Part shown: piece after piece, positions 12,769-25,114 of the stretch
How the letters are laid out: each line of letters starts with the position of its first letter
How positions within the stretch are numbered: the stretch's first letter is position 1
NCBI GenBank assembly: GCA_902806595.1
Contig: CADCXC010000037.1
Coordinates: 2,418,001-2,482,000, forward strand
Origin: Pyrenopolyporus hunteri
Taxonomy: Eukaryota; Ascomycota; Sordariomycetes; Xylariales; Hypoxylaceae
DNA: 64,000 bases
Direction: 5' to 3'
Notes under the pieces: model-generated
What the model was told of the DNA's origin: nothing
The model's database searches: none
Seen by the model: only the letters and a program-made list of their open reading frames with translations
Made by a program: the position numbers and the translations under genes

Positions 12769-14515
12769 GATGCCCGTGAGTTTGCGGCCCTAGAAGCACG
12801 TTGATTTCGAAATATTCTCGAAGGATTCCTGCTAATAAGAAGGGTAAGGAACTTAGGTGAAAATTTGCGTGGTTGTACGGTAAGAATAATTAATCTGTAC
12901 GAAGCAGCTTATTGTATGGATTCCGGGTAGGTAAACTGCGTGTATTGGGTGAGAGGGAAGACGTGTAATTGTGCGGCCAGAGTGGAACAAGAAATTTTCT
13001 ACTCCCACCTAGACGCCCAGGTAGCCCCTTCCACGGTGTTAGATTTCCACTTGAAGCCTATAAAGTAGGTACGAGGCAGATATGAATCAGCTCCGCCTTC
13101 CGTCGATAGCTACCAAGGTAGATACATAATGGTGTATAGGTACCTACGGTTACCTAGGGGTAGGTACTCGAAGGTATTTACGGTTGACCGTTCTACGATT
13201 GACCGTCCTACGCGGTACGTACGAGTTCGCCCGAACGCCTCCTATTGTGGGCCTAATATCAGAGCAGCGGTCGAGAGACCATTCGCATTTTACCCGTGAC
13301 TCTTTAAGGAATTGGAACTATTAAGACTTTAATTAGAGCCGTTTAAAGCCAGTAGAAGCAACTAGAACCCTATCTAGAACGAATCTGTCGTCAAACTGGT
13401 ACTGCAAAGAGACAACTCCTAATAGAGAAATTTCCCGCCCCGGATGCATCTCTCAAGGCAAATGTAGTCTTTCATGCGTAACGAAGTCTTTTCTGGTCGT
13501 ACAAAATTCCGGCCGTACCCAACGATTCGTGCAAAACCGTCCCTTTTGAATATCAAATTACACAAATGCTTGTGCAGCATGTCTATGTTGTTCTCCCCTG
13601 AGTGCAGAAGTGATTTTGTCTTATGTTTCCTCTTATACCGTGTCGTCGTGACGCAAAATGATTTAACTGGTGCTCGATCCCGTCTTGCCTCTCCGGTTCC
13701 GAGTCTTCAAGGTTGGGAAACCAACGAGTAACGTGGTTCCGGGGGGGCAGTAGAAATATGCTCCGCCTCAAGACACGTACTCGCCAGGCGTGCCGTAGCT
13801 CACATTTCGACCGCAGACGCCTCTAGGAACGATGTACTGTATGTAAACAACGCAGGCAAACCTCCGTAATGAGGTAACGAGAAAAAGAAAAAGAAGAAAA
13901 AAGAACACTTAATTATCTGTAACGGCGAATTAAAAAAAAAAAAAAAAAAGGAAACTGTAACGAATTGTCTATCGATGGCGCTCGTTGGCCGCCGGAATGT
14001 TTCTGCTTCTGCAAGTTGGACGCGAATCTACCGACCAAGGTTGCGCTCATTGTCCACCCTAGAAGCCGGCCACAATCTTGACGCCTGTGCCAGAAGCCGT
14101 AGGATATGCGTCATCAGTGGTATAATAGATATAGTATGGCGCAGGTGAAATATAATACGAGAATGGAAGTTGTAGTCGAAAGTGAAGGGATAGGATGTAT
14201 TCCGGAATATTGTAGTATGGCCAGAATCAATCAATTCCATATTTACTCAGCAGATGGAGCTGTTATGGGCTACCTCGGCAACGAATGGAAAAGTATTGGG
14301 TGTAGTTATCATGTTCGCATCGAGATGATAACGCGTAGTATCTGAAAAACGCAGGAACGAAGGGTTATGAGGCGAGCCGCGTAAGACAGACTTGAGGGCG
14401 TAGAGTTAGGGGCGTTGCGCATGCTGTCGTATGAATCTTACGAAAGACAGAACGCAAAGCTTGACTAGAATTAGTACCGAATAGGAGTATAGCGATGGAT
14501 AGGGACCCTCGGCAT
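12769..14515. other. Gene-free region, 1.7 kb
   Basis: Contains the upstream region of the hypothetical gene at 12768 and the 3' flank of the PSP1-domain gene. TAGG/CCTA-like repeats occur at about 13138-13170 and a run of 18 A residues near 13931-13948. No exon is supported. Confidence 0.5.
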
Positions 14516-17329
14516 TTAGCGCGAGCCTAGAGATAGGCCCTGAAATGCTCCAACCCATTCGTTCTGTCCTGCCATGTTGGGTACGGGCTGGTCATGGGGA
14601 GAAGGATTCGTATGGGGACTCGGGTAACGTGCTCGCATACTTGCAGGGAACTCTCCAGGTTGAGAAAACCCACTAGGGTATGCCTCCATGCCCTGCATCA
14701 CATTCGGGACGTATGGCACCGCACCAGATCTTGGAGCACTGCTGAACGCACCATAGGCGGAATACGGAAAACCAGTCGGGGGGTAAGCGGAGTTGGGCAC
14801 CGAAGGACGATCTGGGCCGCCAAATGGCTGGTTGAAGGGCGGCTGGAACTGTCGTCCTGACGCACCACCACTAGAAAAGGCACCTTGCGAATCCTGGGGT
14901 GGATTGGATCTTCGCTCTGTGTTGGCGGATCCACTCCCTCTTCCGAGGCCTACAGCACCTGGGCCGATGCCGCTGGGTGCCTGCAGTCCCAAGGTCGGGC
15001 TGGCGAATGAAGCGGGGTTGATGGCGGACATCCAGATTCTGGTCTTGTAGATCTTGAAAAGATCGGTGACGAGGGAGTTGAAATTGATGTATGAGTCGGC
15101 GAAGTAGTAAAAGGTCAATTTCTTCCAGTCCCTTGGCATTGTTAGCTTTTGTGATGGGTCGGGGACGAGAATAGCTACTCACATTTGGAATTCCGCGTCG
15201 AGAATCTCCATGTTAAGACCATGTTCCTTTACCTTCTGCATACACATCCGTTTCGCTTTGGCCTCGTTTCCTTCCTTATCTCGAAGATTATGGATCTCGT
15301 GACTTTGTGCGAGGCGTTTAATCAGTTTCGGCTTGAGTTCCCCTGCGTTGGGTTCTTGCATGTGATGCTGGCTAGGTGGTCCCATTCCACCAATTGCACC
15401 GCCCTGTAGACCGTTAGATGCGGCCATCAAGCCGGCCCCGGTCCCCTCCTGAGCGGCCGCTGCATTCTGGGAATACATCATCAGCCACTTGTAGTGTTCT
15501 TCGGCGTAATGCTCCTTTAACTCCTTGGCCGTTTGCCAATCTACGTTATCACGGGCTACAGTTCCGAGATCAGTCCCTCGATCTGCTTCAACTATGACAA
15601 GATCTCCAGGCTTGACCGTGAGCCCAGTACCCTCTTGGATGTAGAACACATCCGCTCTGGAGCACTTGAAAAGAACAATGTGGAGGAGTTGGTTGTGCCT
15701 AGGCTGACTCATCCCGTACATACTCCTATGGGGTGACGGCGGGCGATTAGGGTAAGTCGAGGGGAGTCCGTAGGGCGATTGATAAGGGTTTCCATAGGCT
15801 GAAGACGCAATCGCTTGATGCGCATTGACAGCGTTGCCTCCGCCCGGGTAGTAGGACACTGTCGATGAAATTAGCTTCTCGAACACGGACCAGTCGTCTA
15901 AATTCAACCTACCGGGACTCGTAGAGGCGAATCCCGCACCCTCGGGAAATCCGCCGAAGTCTTGAGAGTGGGACTGGGCTTCTGGAGAGACTGCGTCGTG
16001 GAGAGAAACGGCCTCGCCAATAGAACCGATTGAGCCTTGTCGCGTAGGCACATCGGCAAACGAATGCCTACGACTCTGTGGAATATCGGCCAGGCCGCCG
16101 AACCCTAGAGAGCTCTGCCAATAAGCCTTCTTAACATTTTCGAGCTTTCTGTTCTCTAAAGGATACGGAGAACGGAAAGACCCAGACGCGTACTCGCTCA
16201 TACGCCTTGCCAACCCTCGTTTCGATGCGCTATCCTGACCCTCGCCTGCTTCGTCTAGCTCATCGATTGCATAGTCGGACTCCTCAGGAACTGGTCCGCG
16301 GACGCCGTATCCATTGCCTAATCCATACGTGGCTGCGGTCGATGCGCGTGGCCTGAGTCGGGAATTGTGGTATTGCTGCTGTTGTTGCTGTTGTTGTTGC
16401 TGCCTTAACATGGCGTTCTCACGAGTAAGCAGTTCAATCGTCTTCGCTTCAGCGCTCTGCTGCTGGTGAGGCCCCTGTGCCGAGTCGCTAGCGCTTTCGT
16501 CGTCATCATCCTCGACCTCTTTTACCTTACCCAGCATCGCCCCCTCACTAGACATCTCGCTCAACATGCTCGGGCGTGAAGGTCTATGCTGTAACCCTGG
16601 ATGTCCAAGGGGAGGACGCGGCCTTCCGGACAAGACCGATGACGTAGGCATGGTAGGAGTAGTGGCGTCCGGGTCTAATTGCCCCACGGAATACGACTGA
16701 GAACGATACGTTTTTGGCGTCGGGTGCAAAGGGATGGCAAAGGGAATTTGCGAGTTAGCATTCGGTTCCCTTGGAGTGGGAGACGTTTGCGCCAACGAGT
16801 TATCCGCGCCGAAGAATCCAGCGTTGCCGGGGATTGTAGATGTCGGCGAGGGGAGAACTTCGGTCAATCTAGAAGGCGGCTCCTTACGCTCCGTGTTCCA
16901 GATACCCGTTCCCCATGGGAAAGAAGATGGCCCTTGATGGCCACGTCCCATTGCCGCGGCAGTCGTGGAATGCGAGCCCCAGGCGGCTGCACCTGACTCC
17001 GCTGACGGGGTAGTCGGGTGTGAGGCGGTCGGTGACATGGAGCTGCTTGCAAACGAACCTTTTCTTGGGTGAGGCAACGTAGCTTGTGACGTGTCGTTCA
17101 ACCAAGAAGCACGACGCACAGGTTTCTGAGTCTGCAATTGGGGTTGATGCGCCTCTTGTCGATGAGGGTCGGGTTCGTCGTCTGAGCTCGCCAAGGCTTC
17201 AGAATCGGGGGTAGATCTCCGAACGTTCAGCTTTTCAAGCAGAATAGACTGGTTGCTAGGTGCAACTCCCGGGAACGCGCCCTGGCCTGCTTTAGCCGCA
17301 GCAGCAGGCTTGACGTTACCGGAGCTCAT
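14516..17329 (-). CDS. PSP1 C-terminal domain protein
   Basis: Two exons, 17329-15183 and 15131-14516, joined by a 51 bp intron with GTGAGT donor, give about 920 aa. The first 540 residues are low-complexity, rich in Ser, Pro, Gln and acidic residues, with a run of about ten Gln near residue 310 (16370-16402). From about residue 544 (HNQLLHIVLFKCSRADVFY) to about 750 the sequence matches the PSP1 C-terminal region, including VKPGDLVIVEADRGTDLG and, across the intron, FQMDWKKLTFYYFADSYINF. PSP1-family proteins include yeast Psp1, found as a suppressor of DNA polymerase alpha mutants, and bacterial relatives; their biochemical role is poorly known. The tail is rich in Gly, Ser and Pro. The start at 17329 is the first in-frame ATG. 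Confidence 0.88.
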
Positions 17330-18704
17330 GGTCTAGTACTGATCGACCGAAGAACGACCGGAAACAACTCACACTGAAAAAGCGCAAAAAAAAAGTTGAC
17401 CGACCGGGGTTGATCCGAGAATAAAGAACGACGCCCAGAATTTAGAAGGGATTTCTGAGAGGCGTTAGTATGTCTACGGCGGTTTGGATCGTGTAAACCT
17501 ATATAGTAAATTAGCTTCGCAACACTACCAGAACCAGAACTAGAATTTGAAAAGAAAACACGAATTCGCCCCGCCAAGAGCGTAAACTGCAGGTGGCATC
17601 AATCTAGATGAAGGAGGTATGATTGGCGTTGCCCGTCCCGAGGGCTAACGCTCAGCAAACTCATCTCCACACAATCCCAGAAGCACAGGATACTGGTAGA
17701 GACCCGATGAACATTTCAGAGGTAGCCCACCTACCGAGGAAGAAGAGATAATCGGGCACACAAGGAAATTTAAACATACCGCGTCAAGGTAAAGATAAAA
17801 AATGTCTATTCACGAGTAGGGTATCGAATAATCCGCGTCTATCAAGGAAATAAAAGGCTGACAAGGCGTTGAATGGAAAATTATGATCAAGAGGGTGTAT
17901 CAAGAGTGTGTATAGGTAATATGGTTTCACCACCGCCAATCCAAAAACGCCACCACAAGACCCTTTTCGAGGGTTCTGGATTTTCCGAATTCAATCGAGG
18001 ATGACGGGTGGTAGGAACTTTATATCCCTCCACCAGAAGATAGGCGAAAAGAATTTCTGCAGAGGTTTATGCACGGAATGCGGTCGGCACCGACGCTGGG
18101 GGGGCAATTTAAATCAAGTTTTTCATATGCGTGCGAATCTCCCACTCCGTTAGCTATATGGCTACGACCTCGAATGTTTTGCGACGGAGCTATTCGCAAT
18201 AGCGCATCGTTGGGATGAGAGTCGGGGACGGTCGATTGTCGCGGGGGGGTAGTTGCACGGGGACGACTGCTAGGCAGACGCACGCGAGTGTCTATAAAGA
18301 CGTCAATCTTGTCGCCGTGGGAATTATCAAGGCCGGACAATTGTAGACGGACGGGCGAAGGCGTGGGAGGCGTAGGGGGGCGTGAGAGGTGTTGGAGGGT
18401 TTTGAGGTGTATTGAAATTGAGGAGCGGGGAAGAAACAGTACGGGTAGTGTAGGATAGGTAGGTAGGTACAGAAGTAGGTACTGTCTGGCCGGCTGGCTT
18501 CCAGGTTAGCAAGTATCCAGGACCCGTGCCAGCAGTTGGACGTTGCGACACGAGACCCTCGCGTGAGGGAAAGTGGCTAGTGGAGAACGGAAGCTGGGTT
18601 TTAAAGTTAGGCTGGTAACAGCGAACAGGGATGATACATACCACATACAGTAGCGGTAATCCTATCCGCTAAGATTCGAGCGAGACACCAGTCTTTAGAG
18701 GCGT

Positions 18705-18736
18705 CTTAGCTGCTTAGCTGCTTAGCAGCTTAGCGG
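18705..18736. repeat. Four tandem 8-bp CTTAGCNG units
   Basis: Two CTTAGCTG units are followed by CTTAGCAG and CTTAGCGG. It is a short local tandem array of unknown role in the upstream flank of the PSP1-domain gene. Confidence 0.8.
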
Positions 18737-21700
18737 AAATATTAGCTCTGCAAATGATGAAAGGGCACACCTCACAGCCCGCTTATATAAGAAGCGTACA
18801 TACCTTATTGTATGGCACGGGCAAGAGACCTCAGTCCTCGGCGCCAGAAAATATCAAAAGACGTTTTTAGCGTCCCGCAAGAGAACAAGTCCCAAGAGAC
18901 GAAAACTTGGTAAGGGACGGGTAAGGGAAATGAATTTAATACGCGCTGGCGTAGCCTTTGGGAGGTGAGGTAGGGTAGGTAGGTACCTATCTACGTTAAG
19001 GTAGGTAAGTACCTAGGTACCAATTAAGGTAGATGCGTATGTGGTCAGGTATGATCAGGTATCAAATGGTGGCTACATCGAGTTGATCCTGTCATGAACT
19101 GACGATATTGTGCGCGTAGGGAAGCAGAAGGTGCATGCACGTCTTCGTTAGTAAGGTAAGACAGAGGTGTGGGTGCAGTGACTCGAGTGGGCTTGAGTTA
19201 GATGCGGGAAACGGGAGGGATGGGAAGGGGAAGGAAGTGAAGGGATGGATGGGATGGGACGGGGGAGATGGAAATGGGGACGGAGATGAAGATGCGGGCT
19301 TCTATGTAACTGTGTAGGTAGCCTGGAGGTAAAGGTGGTTCGTGCAGAAGGGTCTGGAAGAGGAGAATTCGTGGAATTTTACTGGGTTATACTGTTGTCG
19401 TACGGCAACCGTGCTTCTTTGTGTCAGGTAGGTACCTATAGTTGAGGTACCAGGTATTATACGTATAGTACCTATCCAGGTACCTACATACGTTCAGCTA
19501 TACCTATATTATAAGTGGCACCTAACCCTATACATTCCGTACCTACCAACTAAAAGCTAGGGAGGGGAGATGAAGGGGGGAGAAATTTTAGATAGGCGTA
19601 GTACCCAGACAGCCCAGGTACAGTTAATTATAAAAAGTAATTACTACAACTTCCCACCTAACATACATGTAGGCGCTGGAATAACAAAGCGAGGGGACCG
19701 CCCAAACTTGCACGAATCAAGAAAAGGCGGGCTTAGGAATTTTGGGTGTCTGGGGACGGGCGGGTCCTGGAGATGGATTTATTAATTTAATGGAACAAAG
19801 GATGATCGTAGCTTGGCCCGAGCCGCTTATACCGTACACACATCCACGTATGCACTATCTGAGGTGGTCTACCCTGGTACGTTAGGTACCATATTACACT
19901 GGCAATATCTAATGTACGTACCTAGGCAGGTACCTATTAGGGTGCTTCATCCTAAGAGGTGCTTGTACTTTCACTTGTACTTTTACTTATTCTGCCTTAT
20001 TCTGTCTTCTACAATATTTTAACATCATAACTCTACTCTTCCGCAAAGAAATGCGACTGACGACGCCGATGAATCAACCACATATCCTGGCCCTCACTTC
20101 TTCATTACCTACCTACCTACATATGTAGTACATAGTAACTCACCTACCTAGGATATGGGATGCACTGGGGAGAATGTGGGGAAAGATGATTGATCTTAAG
20201 TTATCGAACGTGCGAGGGAGAAATCGAGTAGGAAGACCCTTATTGGTCCGAGTCCCCAAGCTACCTCACTATGGTTTGCTGCGGTATCCTGGCTTATTCC
20301 GGGGAGTCGAGAAAAGAACCAATAGCATTCTGGCTCATTATGTTCGTTGTCCTTCAAGGAAGTCTGCTCCAATATCAAAATCCAGCGAGCATATTCATCC
20401 ATATCCCTCCAACGAATCCCTAGGCCACCCGGACAGACAGGACTGGCTACCTTGTCCATTCCCGACATAAGAAGAACTATGATTCCATCACCCAGCTTCA
20501 ACTGGACAGGGTTCCGGAGATCATACCCACGACATAAGATGGCGCTTAGCCGCCACGTTGTTGAGACTATATGCGCGATTGAAGACCTTACTTTTCCGTT
20601 TCTCGAAACGAGCCTTCCACGAGCATTCTCGTTTTCGACGGCCATGTCTCGTTACGAAAAAGTAGGTAGTCTCCGCCCGACGAACGAAGGACGTATATAA
20701 GAAGCTTAGTGAGCAGTTCCTCCCAAATGGTCGCTAAGCTACACATACACCGAGGGCTTCTCGTTTCTATAAAGGTGTGCATGAACCACGCCAATCAGGA
20801 GTCGAGGGTTGGAATGTCATTTCTCAGCGACATAGCCCACCGTTGAAGATCTCTCAACGAAACTCATCCGGTACGGCGAATAGGGCCTTCTGGTTCGGTG
20901 CAATATTCGATCCCCTCTCTTGACCGAGTACATGTACGCAGTACCAGAGTCCATGCATGGATGCGAAGCTTACGGTCTGCGAGTCAATCCCTTATTCGAA
21001 GGTGGACGTACATACATGGTATCCGTCTTAACCGGACTTGGCCAGCTTCCATTTTCACCACACATATCTGGGGGAATGGAACGCCGACGAAAGTTACGCC
21101 AGCCCTCCTGCATATCTGATTGATGCATGCACTGCACGTCAAAACCGTTGTTACCTTACATAGTATTGGACTCTGGGGTCAATGCTACCCAGCCAGACCC
21201 CCTCGACGATCAAGAAGGCCCGTCGAGATAACTATTGGACCCGGGAGAGAAGCAAAGAGGCGAGTTTTTCATCGTTCGAGGTCTCGTACGAATATAGTAG
21301 CAGATGCAGCTTTAGGTAGGTACAAGGCGGCTGGGTGAGATAATGAAGCATCGGTGGCGGCGAAAGCAGAACCTCTCCTGAAGCTAGCCGATCGTGGTAC
21401 GGACAGGGGGGAGGGGTTTCTCGCAGACCTTTTTCTCACACGTCCAACAGATGCAAGAAACGAATCCCCCACCCTTGGTCGGCGCTCCGACTCTCGAGCT
21501 ACTAGTGTGGTGGTGTGTCGTGTGCTCCAAGAAAACATCAACATCGAACAAGTGAATTTAAAGTCGCATCACATATCTCAAACTTTATTGCAGGTCGAGT
21601 TTATCACTTTCTTCCGCATGGCTTGGACATGAGGAAACCTGAATTTTCAACCACATCCATCTGTATTCCCCGTCGGCCGTGCATAACAAATATCGAATTT

Positions 21701-23820
21701 CCTTGCGCACCTTAAGCGATTCGAACCGGGGGAACGGTGGAGAGGGGTTACGGTCCTTTATATTTTGTAAAATCGCTTCTGCACGCCTCAGCCTAAATGA
21801 GAAGCTCGCTTTTTCAAGGATTTACGCGCCTTTGGTTGGGATCAAGCATTCAATGTATAACATTGAGGAGCGAAGTTATGTTCGATACTATGGGCTCAGT
21901 ATCACGCCCGTCTCGCGCTATGGTTGCGTTTCAGCGACATATCCATGATATCGCCCTACAAGCTGTTCGCAAAACTTGGAGGTGGCGCAAGCTTCGCAAA
22001 AACCCGTACCCAAAAGCGACAAGCATAAGTACATCTCCAGGGATTTTACCCCGGATTTTTAATCCATTCACGGGCGGCCGGTCGTTCGTTGAAAGGTCTG
22101 ACCGGCCACGGAGAAGAGTGAGTCTCGTTAGAGCATAAGGAACCCGCGCGGAGCCTGAAGTCCGCGTCCCATACTAAGTCTATCGTAAAAGCAGCAGTGG
22201 ATTTTCACTAATTGGCTTGAGCTTTACAATGTGTTTGCTAGGATCTGCGATGCAATCTAAGGAGCTATTCTAGGGCCTATGCAGGAGGACTCAGGGAATC
22301 TGTCTGACGGCCGCCGTTAGACGATCTTAACGCATGCGTCCAACCGATTGATACAGTTAGCTAGGAGATCCGGAGCTTCTCGAACCAGTGAAAAACTGAC
22401 TTGTTGAAAGATCATCGGGAGCTTTGTCGTGACCTATCATCATCACCGGACTACCAACACAGTATAGTACAACCGAGATCTCGGTGGTTATATGACCCTA
22501 TTGACAATGATTTGATATCTAGGCCGGTATTGTAGTGGACTCGCTAATCTGCTAGACCCCAAAAGAAAGTGGCGGCCGTGTCACTCTCTGCGGAGAGAAT
22601 TTCGTTGCCGACCTCACACAGCATCTGTCTAGCATCAATACGTAATGTGTATACCTTAGTATCTCAAACACTACGCGCCGTTTTTGTCTTACCAAGGGCC
22701 CCGTGACTCAAAAGGGTATATAATTCTTATGTAATTCCGGGTACATATCTAGACAGGCTTTCTTGGTTATTTTGAAAGCTACCATTTTGAGGAGCGTTCC
22801 CTTTGCCAGGTCTCCGTGCCATTGCATGAAGCCTAGATGCCGTAAGGAACATGTAAATATGACATATGTGCATAACATATAGAAGCAGACAACCCAGGAC
22901 TAAGAGAATCCAGGACGATCCAGATTATGGTATTTCCGCTAACCTAAGTTTTAGACTGCCAGGCTCCCTTCAGTAACACGCTGGGTAAGATGGGTGGTAA
23001 TACTGCTCGAGTTAGGAAGCCCTACTAGGCCAAACCTGTACCCATATATCATGGAGGGTCATAGTATACTATGCAGCTTGACGTACGCTCTAGTTAACTT
23101 TTGCGGGGCTAGGACGTGCTGCAACCCATTCTACCAAGTTAGTAGGCAAGGTAACTAACAGCATGACCGGGCCTCTATCGTACATACATGCTCGCGGGGG
23201 AGATTTGGTGCGCGGGACGCCTAGGATGCACGTTACCCATGTGACCCCAGCCATACATTGCCTCCCATTGCCACACCGGTGCGAATTTCTGCTCGCCACG
23301 GTCCCAACACCCGTGTATTGCCTTTCCGGTGTGGTGTCACTCCTTTTTGCCTCATGGGAAAAGAAAGAAAAAAAAAAAACCTTACGATGGCCCGATGAAA
23401 TTAACCCTAGCCGGTGTCTGCTACCCATCCAACGTCGGGACTTGCGAAAACTAGGATGAGGCTCGGGGAGCAAGTGCAAGCACAATCCCGGAGGATCTTA
23501 GCCACGAGCACTACCTAAGCCTAAGATATGCACCGGGCGATGCGATGAACCCGCCGCTTGTGAACGTAAAAAAGGCCAATGTTGGCCCGAACTTTCGAAT
23601 AACCTTACGACGCCACATAGAGTTCTTCTATGGAAAACCTAAATCGCAGAGATGGCAAAAAGTGAAAACCGATGCTTTGTAGACCGGTGACCGCTTTAGC
23701 TTTTCGCGCAGAAACGCTTGTTGCTAATAGCGGCTTGGGACAAACTCTGCGGGAAACACGAGATTCGCCGAAAACCTAAGCTAAGTTCACGACCGAGGCT
23801 GCATTTTCCCGGGGCAAACA

Positions 23821-23853
23821 AAAAAAAGAAGAAGAAGAAGAAGAAGAAGAAGG
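23821..23853. repeat. AAG trinucleotide microsatellite
   Basis: A run of A residues passes into about eight GAA units. It lies about 100 bp beyond the NFU1 stop codon. Confidence 0.9.
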
Positions 23854-23949
23854 AAATTAAAACAAAACAGGGTATCCCCAATTCATTCCTAGATGATGTA
23901 CTTGGGATGAAGCTCTAATCGTACATCGGACGAAGCATGTCTCGGAGAC

Positions 23950-25114
23950 TTATCCGGGGACCGAATCTAACGAGTCCTTGCCGGGTGTGGTGGGCGGAAC
24001 TGCGTCCGGTCCCTTCTGCGCTCGGAGTTTCTCCTCGAACTTTGCAAACTCCTGCATTGCGATTTCTTCCTCCTGGTCCATAACTTGATGTACGCCTTTG
24101 ACTTCCTCAATCTGTTGCTTGTTAGTGCCATTCTTTTCATCTTGCGTCTGAGTCTTCAATAGGGCTAGAGCGGTTCACGGCGCCTTGAAATCTAAAGAAG
24201 GGAATTGATACTGAAAATGGGTGCAAATAATTGAGCCGTATAGAAGTGGTAAGAAACTTTGAAACTAAAGGGGGCTCACTCACATAATGCATTAACATCC
24301 CCTCTATACCATTCTTTAGAGTGACCGTGCTCGAGTCGCAAGTCCGGCATGCGCCCCTGAGTCTTAACTTCACATAGCCATCCTCGAAGCCGCGGAACTC
24401 GATATCCCCGCCATCTTCCTGGATCGCGGGCCTTATCCGGGTCTCGAGCAACTCCTTGATCATGCCCACGACCTCGCTGTCGTTCTCGTTGTAGCTCAAG
24501 CTGTCCTGCTCGACCGTCTCCTGGCCCTCCTCCTCGCCGCCCTCTTTCTTGCTCACGGTGACCAGCTCCTGGCCCGAGGTGATAGCCTCGGTAATCAGGC
24601 TGAAGATCTCCGGCCGGATGTGCACCCAGTTCGCGTCCGGCGACTTGGTCACGGTGATGAAGTCGGGCCCGTAGAACACGGACGTCACGCCGTCGATGTT
24701 CATGAGCTGCGCCGCGAGCGGCGACGGGTACGGCGGCGCGATCGTGCTCCGCGGGTTGAGGTACTCGATGAACGGCGTCGGGACCTCCGGCGGGACGACC
24801 CGGTGGTTCGGCAGGAACTTGAGCGCGTCGGGGTTCGGCGTGCTCTCCGTCTGGATGAAGATGCTTCGCGCACCGCGGGGCGCGACCGCCGGTGACCTCG
24901 CGGCCGTCTGTAGAGCTGGCCTGTACCCCGCCGACACGCCTAGGGCTTGGGAGCTCGTGTGCGCCTGTCGTGCCGCTTCGTAGAGCCGGCGGCAAGTCGC
25001 GGGTCGGGCTTTTCTGGTGGTCGTGGACAGCAGGGCTACTGCCGGCCGAAAAAGCCGATTCGAAGACATGGTCGCCTTCATAGGGTTACAGAGTTTCTGT
25101 GTCTGCTGCGCCAA
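23950..25114 (-). CDS. NFU1: Mitochondrial iron-sulfur cluster scaffold NFU1
   Basis: Two exons, 25114-24284 and 24111-23950, separated by a 172 bp intron (GTGAGT donor), give about 330 aa. An Arg/Ser/Ala-rich N terminus fits a mitochondrial presequence. An Nfu N-terminal domain follows (FIQTESTPNPDALKFLPNH near residue 86, then GVTSVFYGPDFITVTK). The NifU C-terminal domain carries the cluster-binding CxxC in GACRTCDSSTVTLKNGIEG, and the intron falls just after MLMHY. NFU1 delivers 4Fe-4S clusters to lipoate synthase, respiratory complexes and other late-acting enzymes. The 25114 start gives the longest frame; ATGs at 25078 and 25069 would also leave a presequence. The middle of exon 1 (about 24400-25000) is markedly GC-rich. 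Confidence 0.95.

Larger units (their letters stand above)
17330..23949. other. Gene desert, 6.6 kb
   Basis: The longest stretch without a supported gene. The left end is presumably the promoter of the PSP1-domain gene and the right end the 3' flank of NFU1. Open frames reach 149 codons (minus, 20645-20196), but overlapping frames on both strands are similarly open and none shows a known family or clear splicing. TAGG/CCTA repeats cluster at about 18455-18482, 18965-19040, 19425-19500 and 20105-20150. A dyad of 9 bp arms lies at 23271-23279 and 23326-23334. No transposon ends or long duplicated segments were noticed by eye. Confidence 0.5.

Noticed and set aside
20196..20645. 149-codon minus-strand frame in the desert
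   Set aside because: Opposite-strand frames are equally open, no domain or splice partner is visible, and there is no recognisable start context. It may be chance; RNA evidence would be needed.
21705..21735. tRNA B-box-like GATTCGAACCGG
   Set aside because: No matching acceptor, anticodon or D arm could be folded around it.
24276..24995. 239-codon minus-strand frame
   Set aside because: Out-of-frame shadow of NFU1 exon 1, rich in Arg/Gly as expected for a GC-rich alternative frame.
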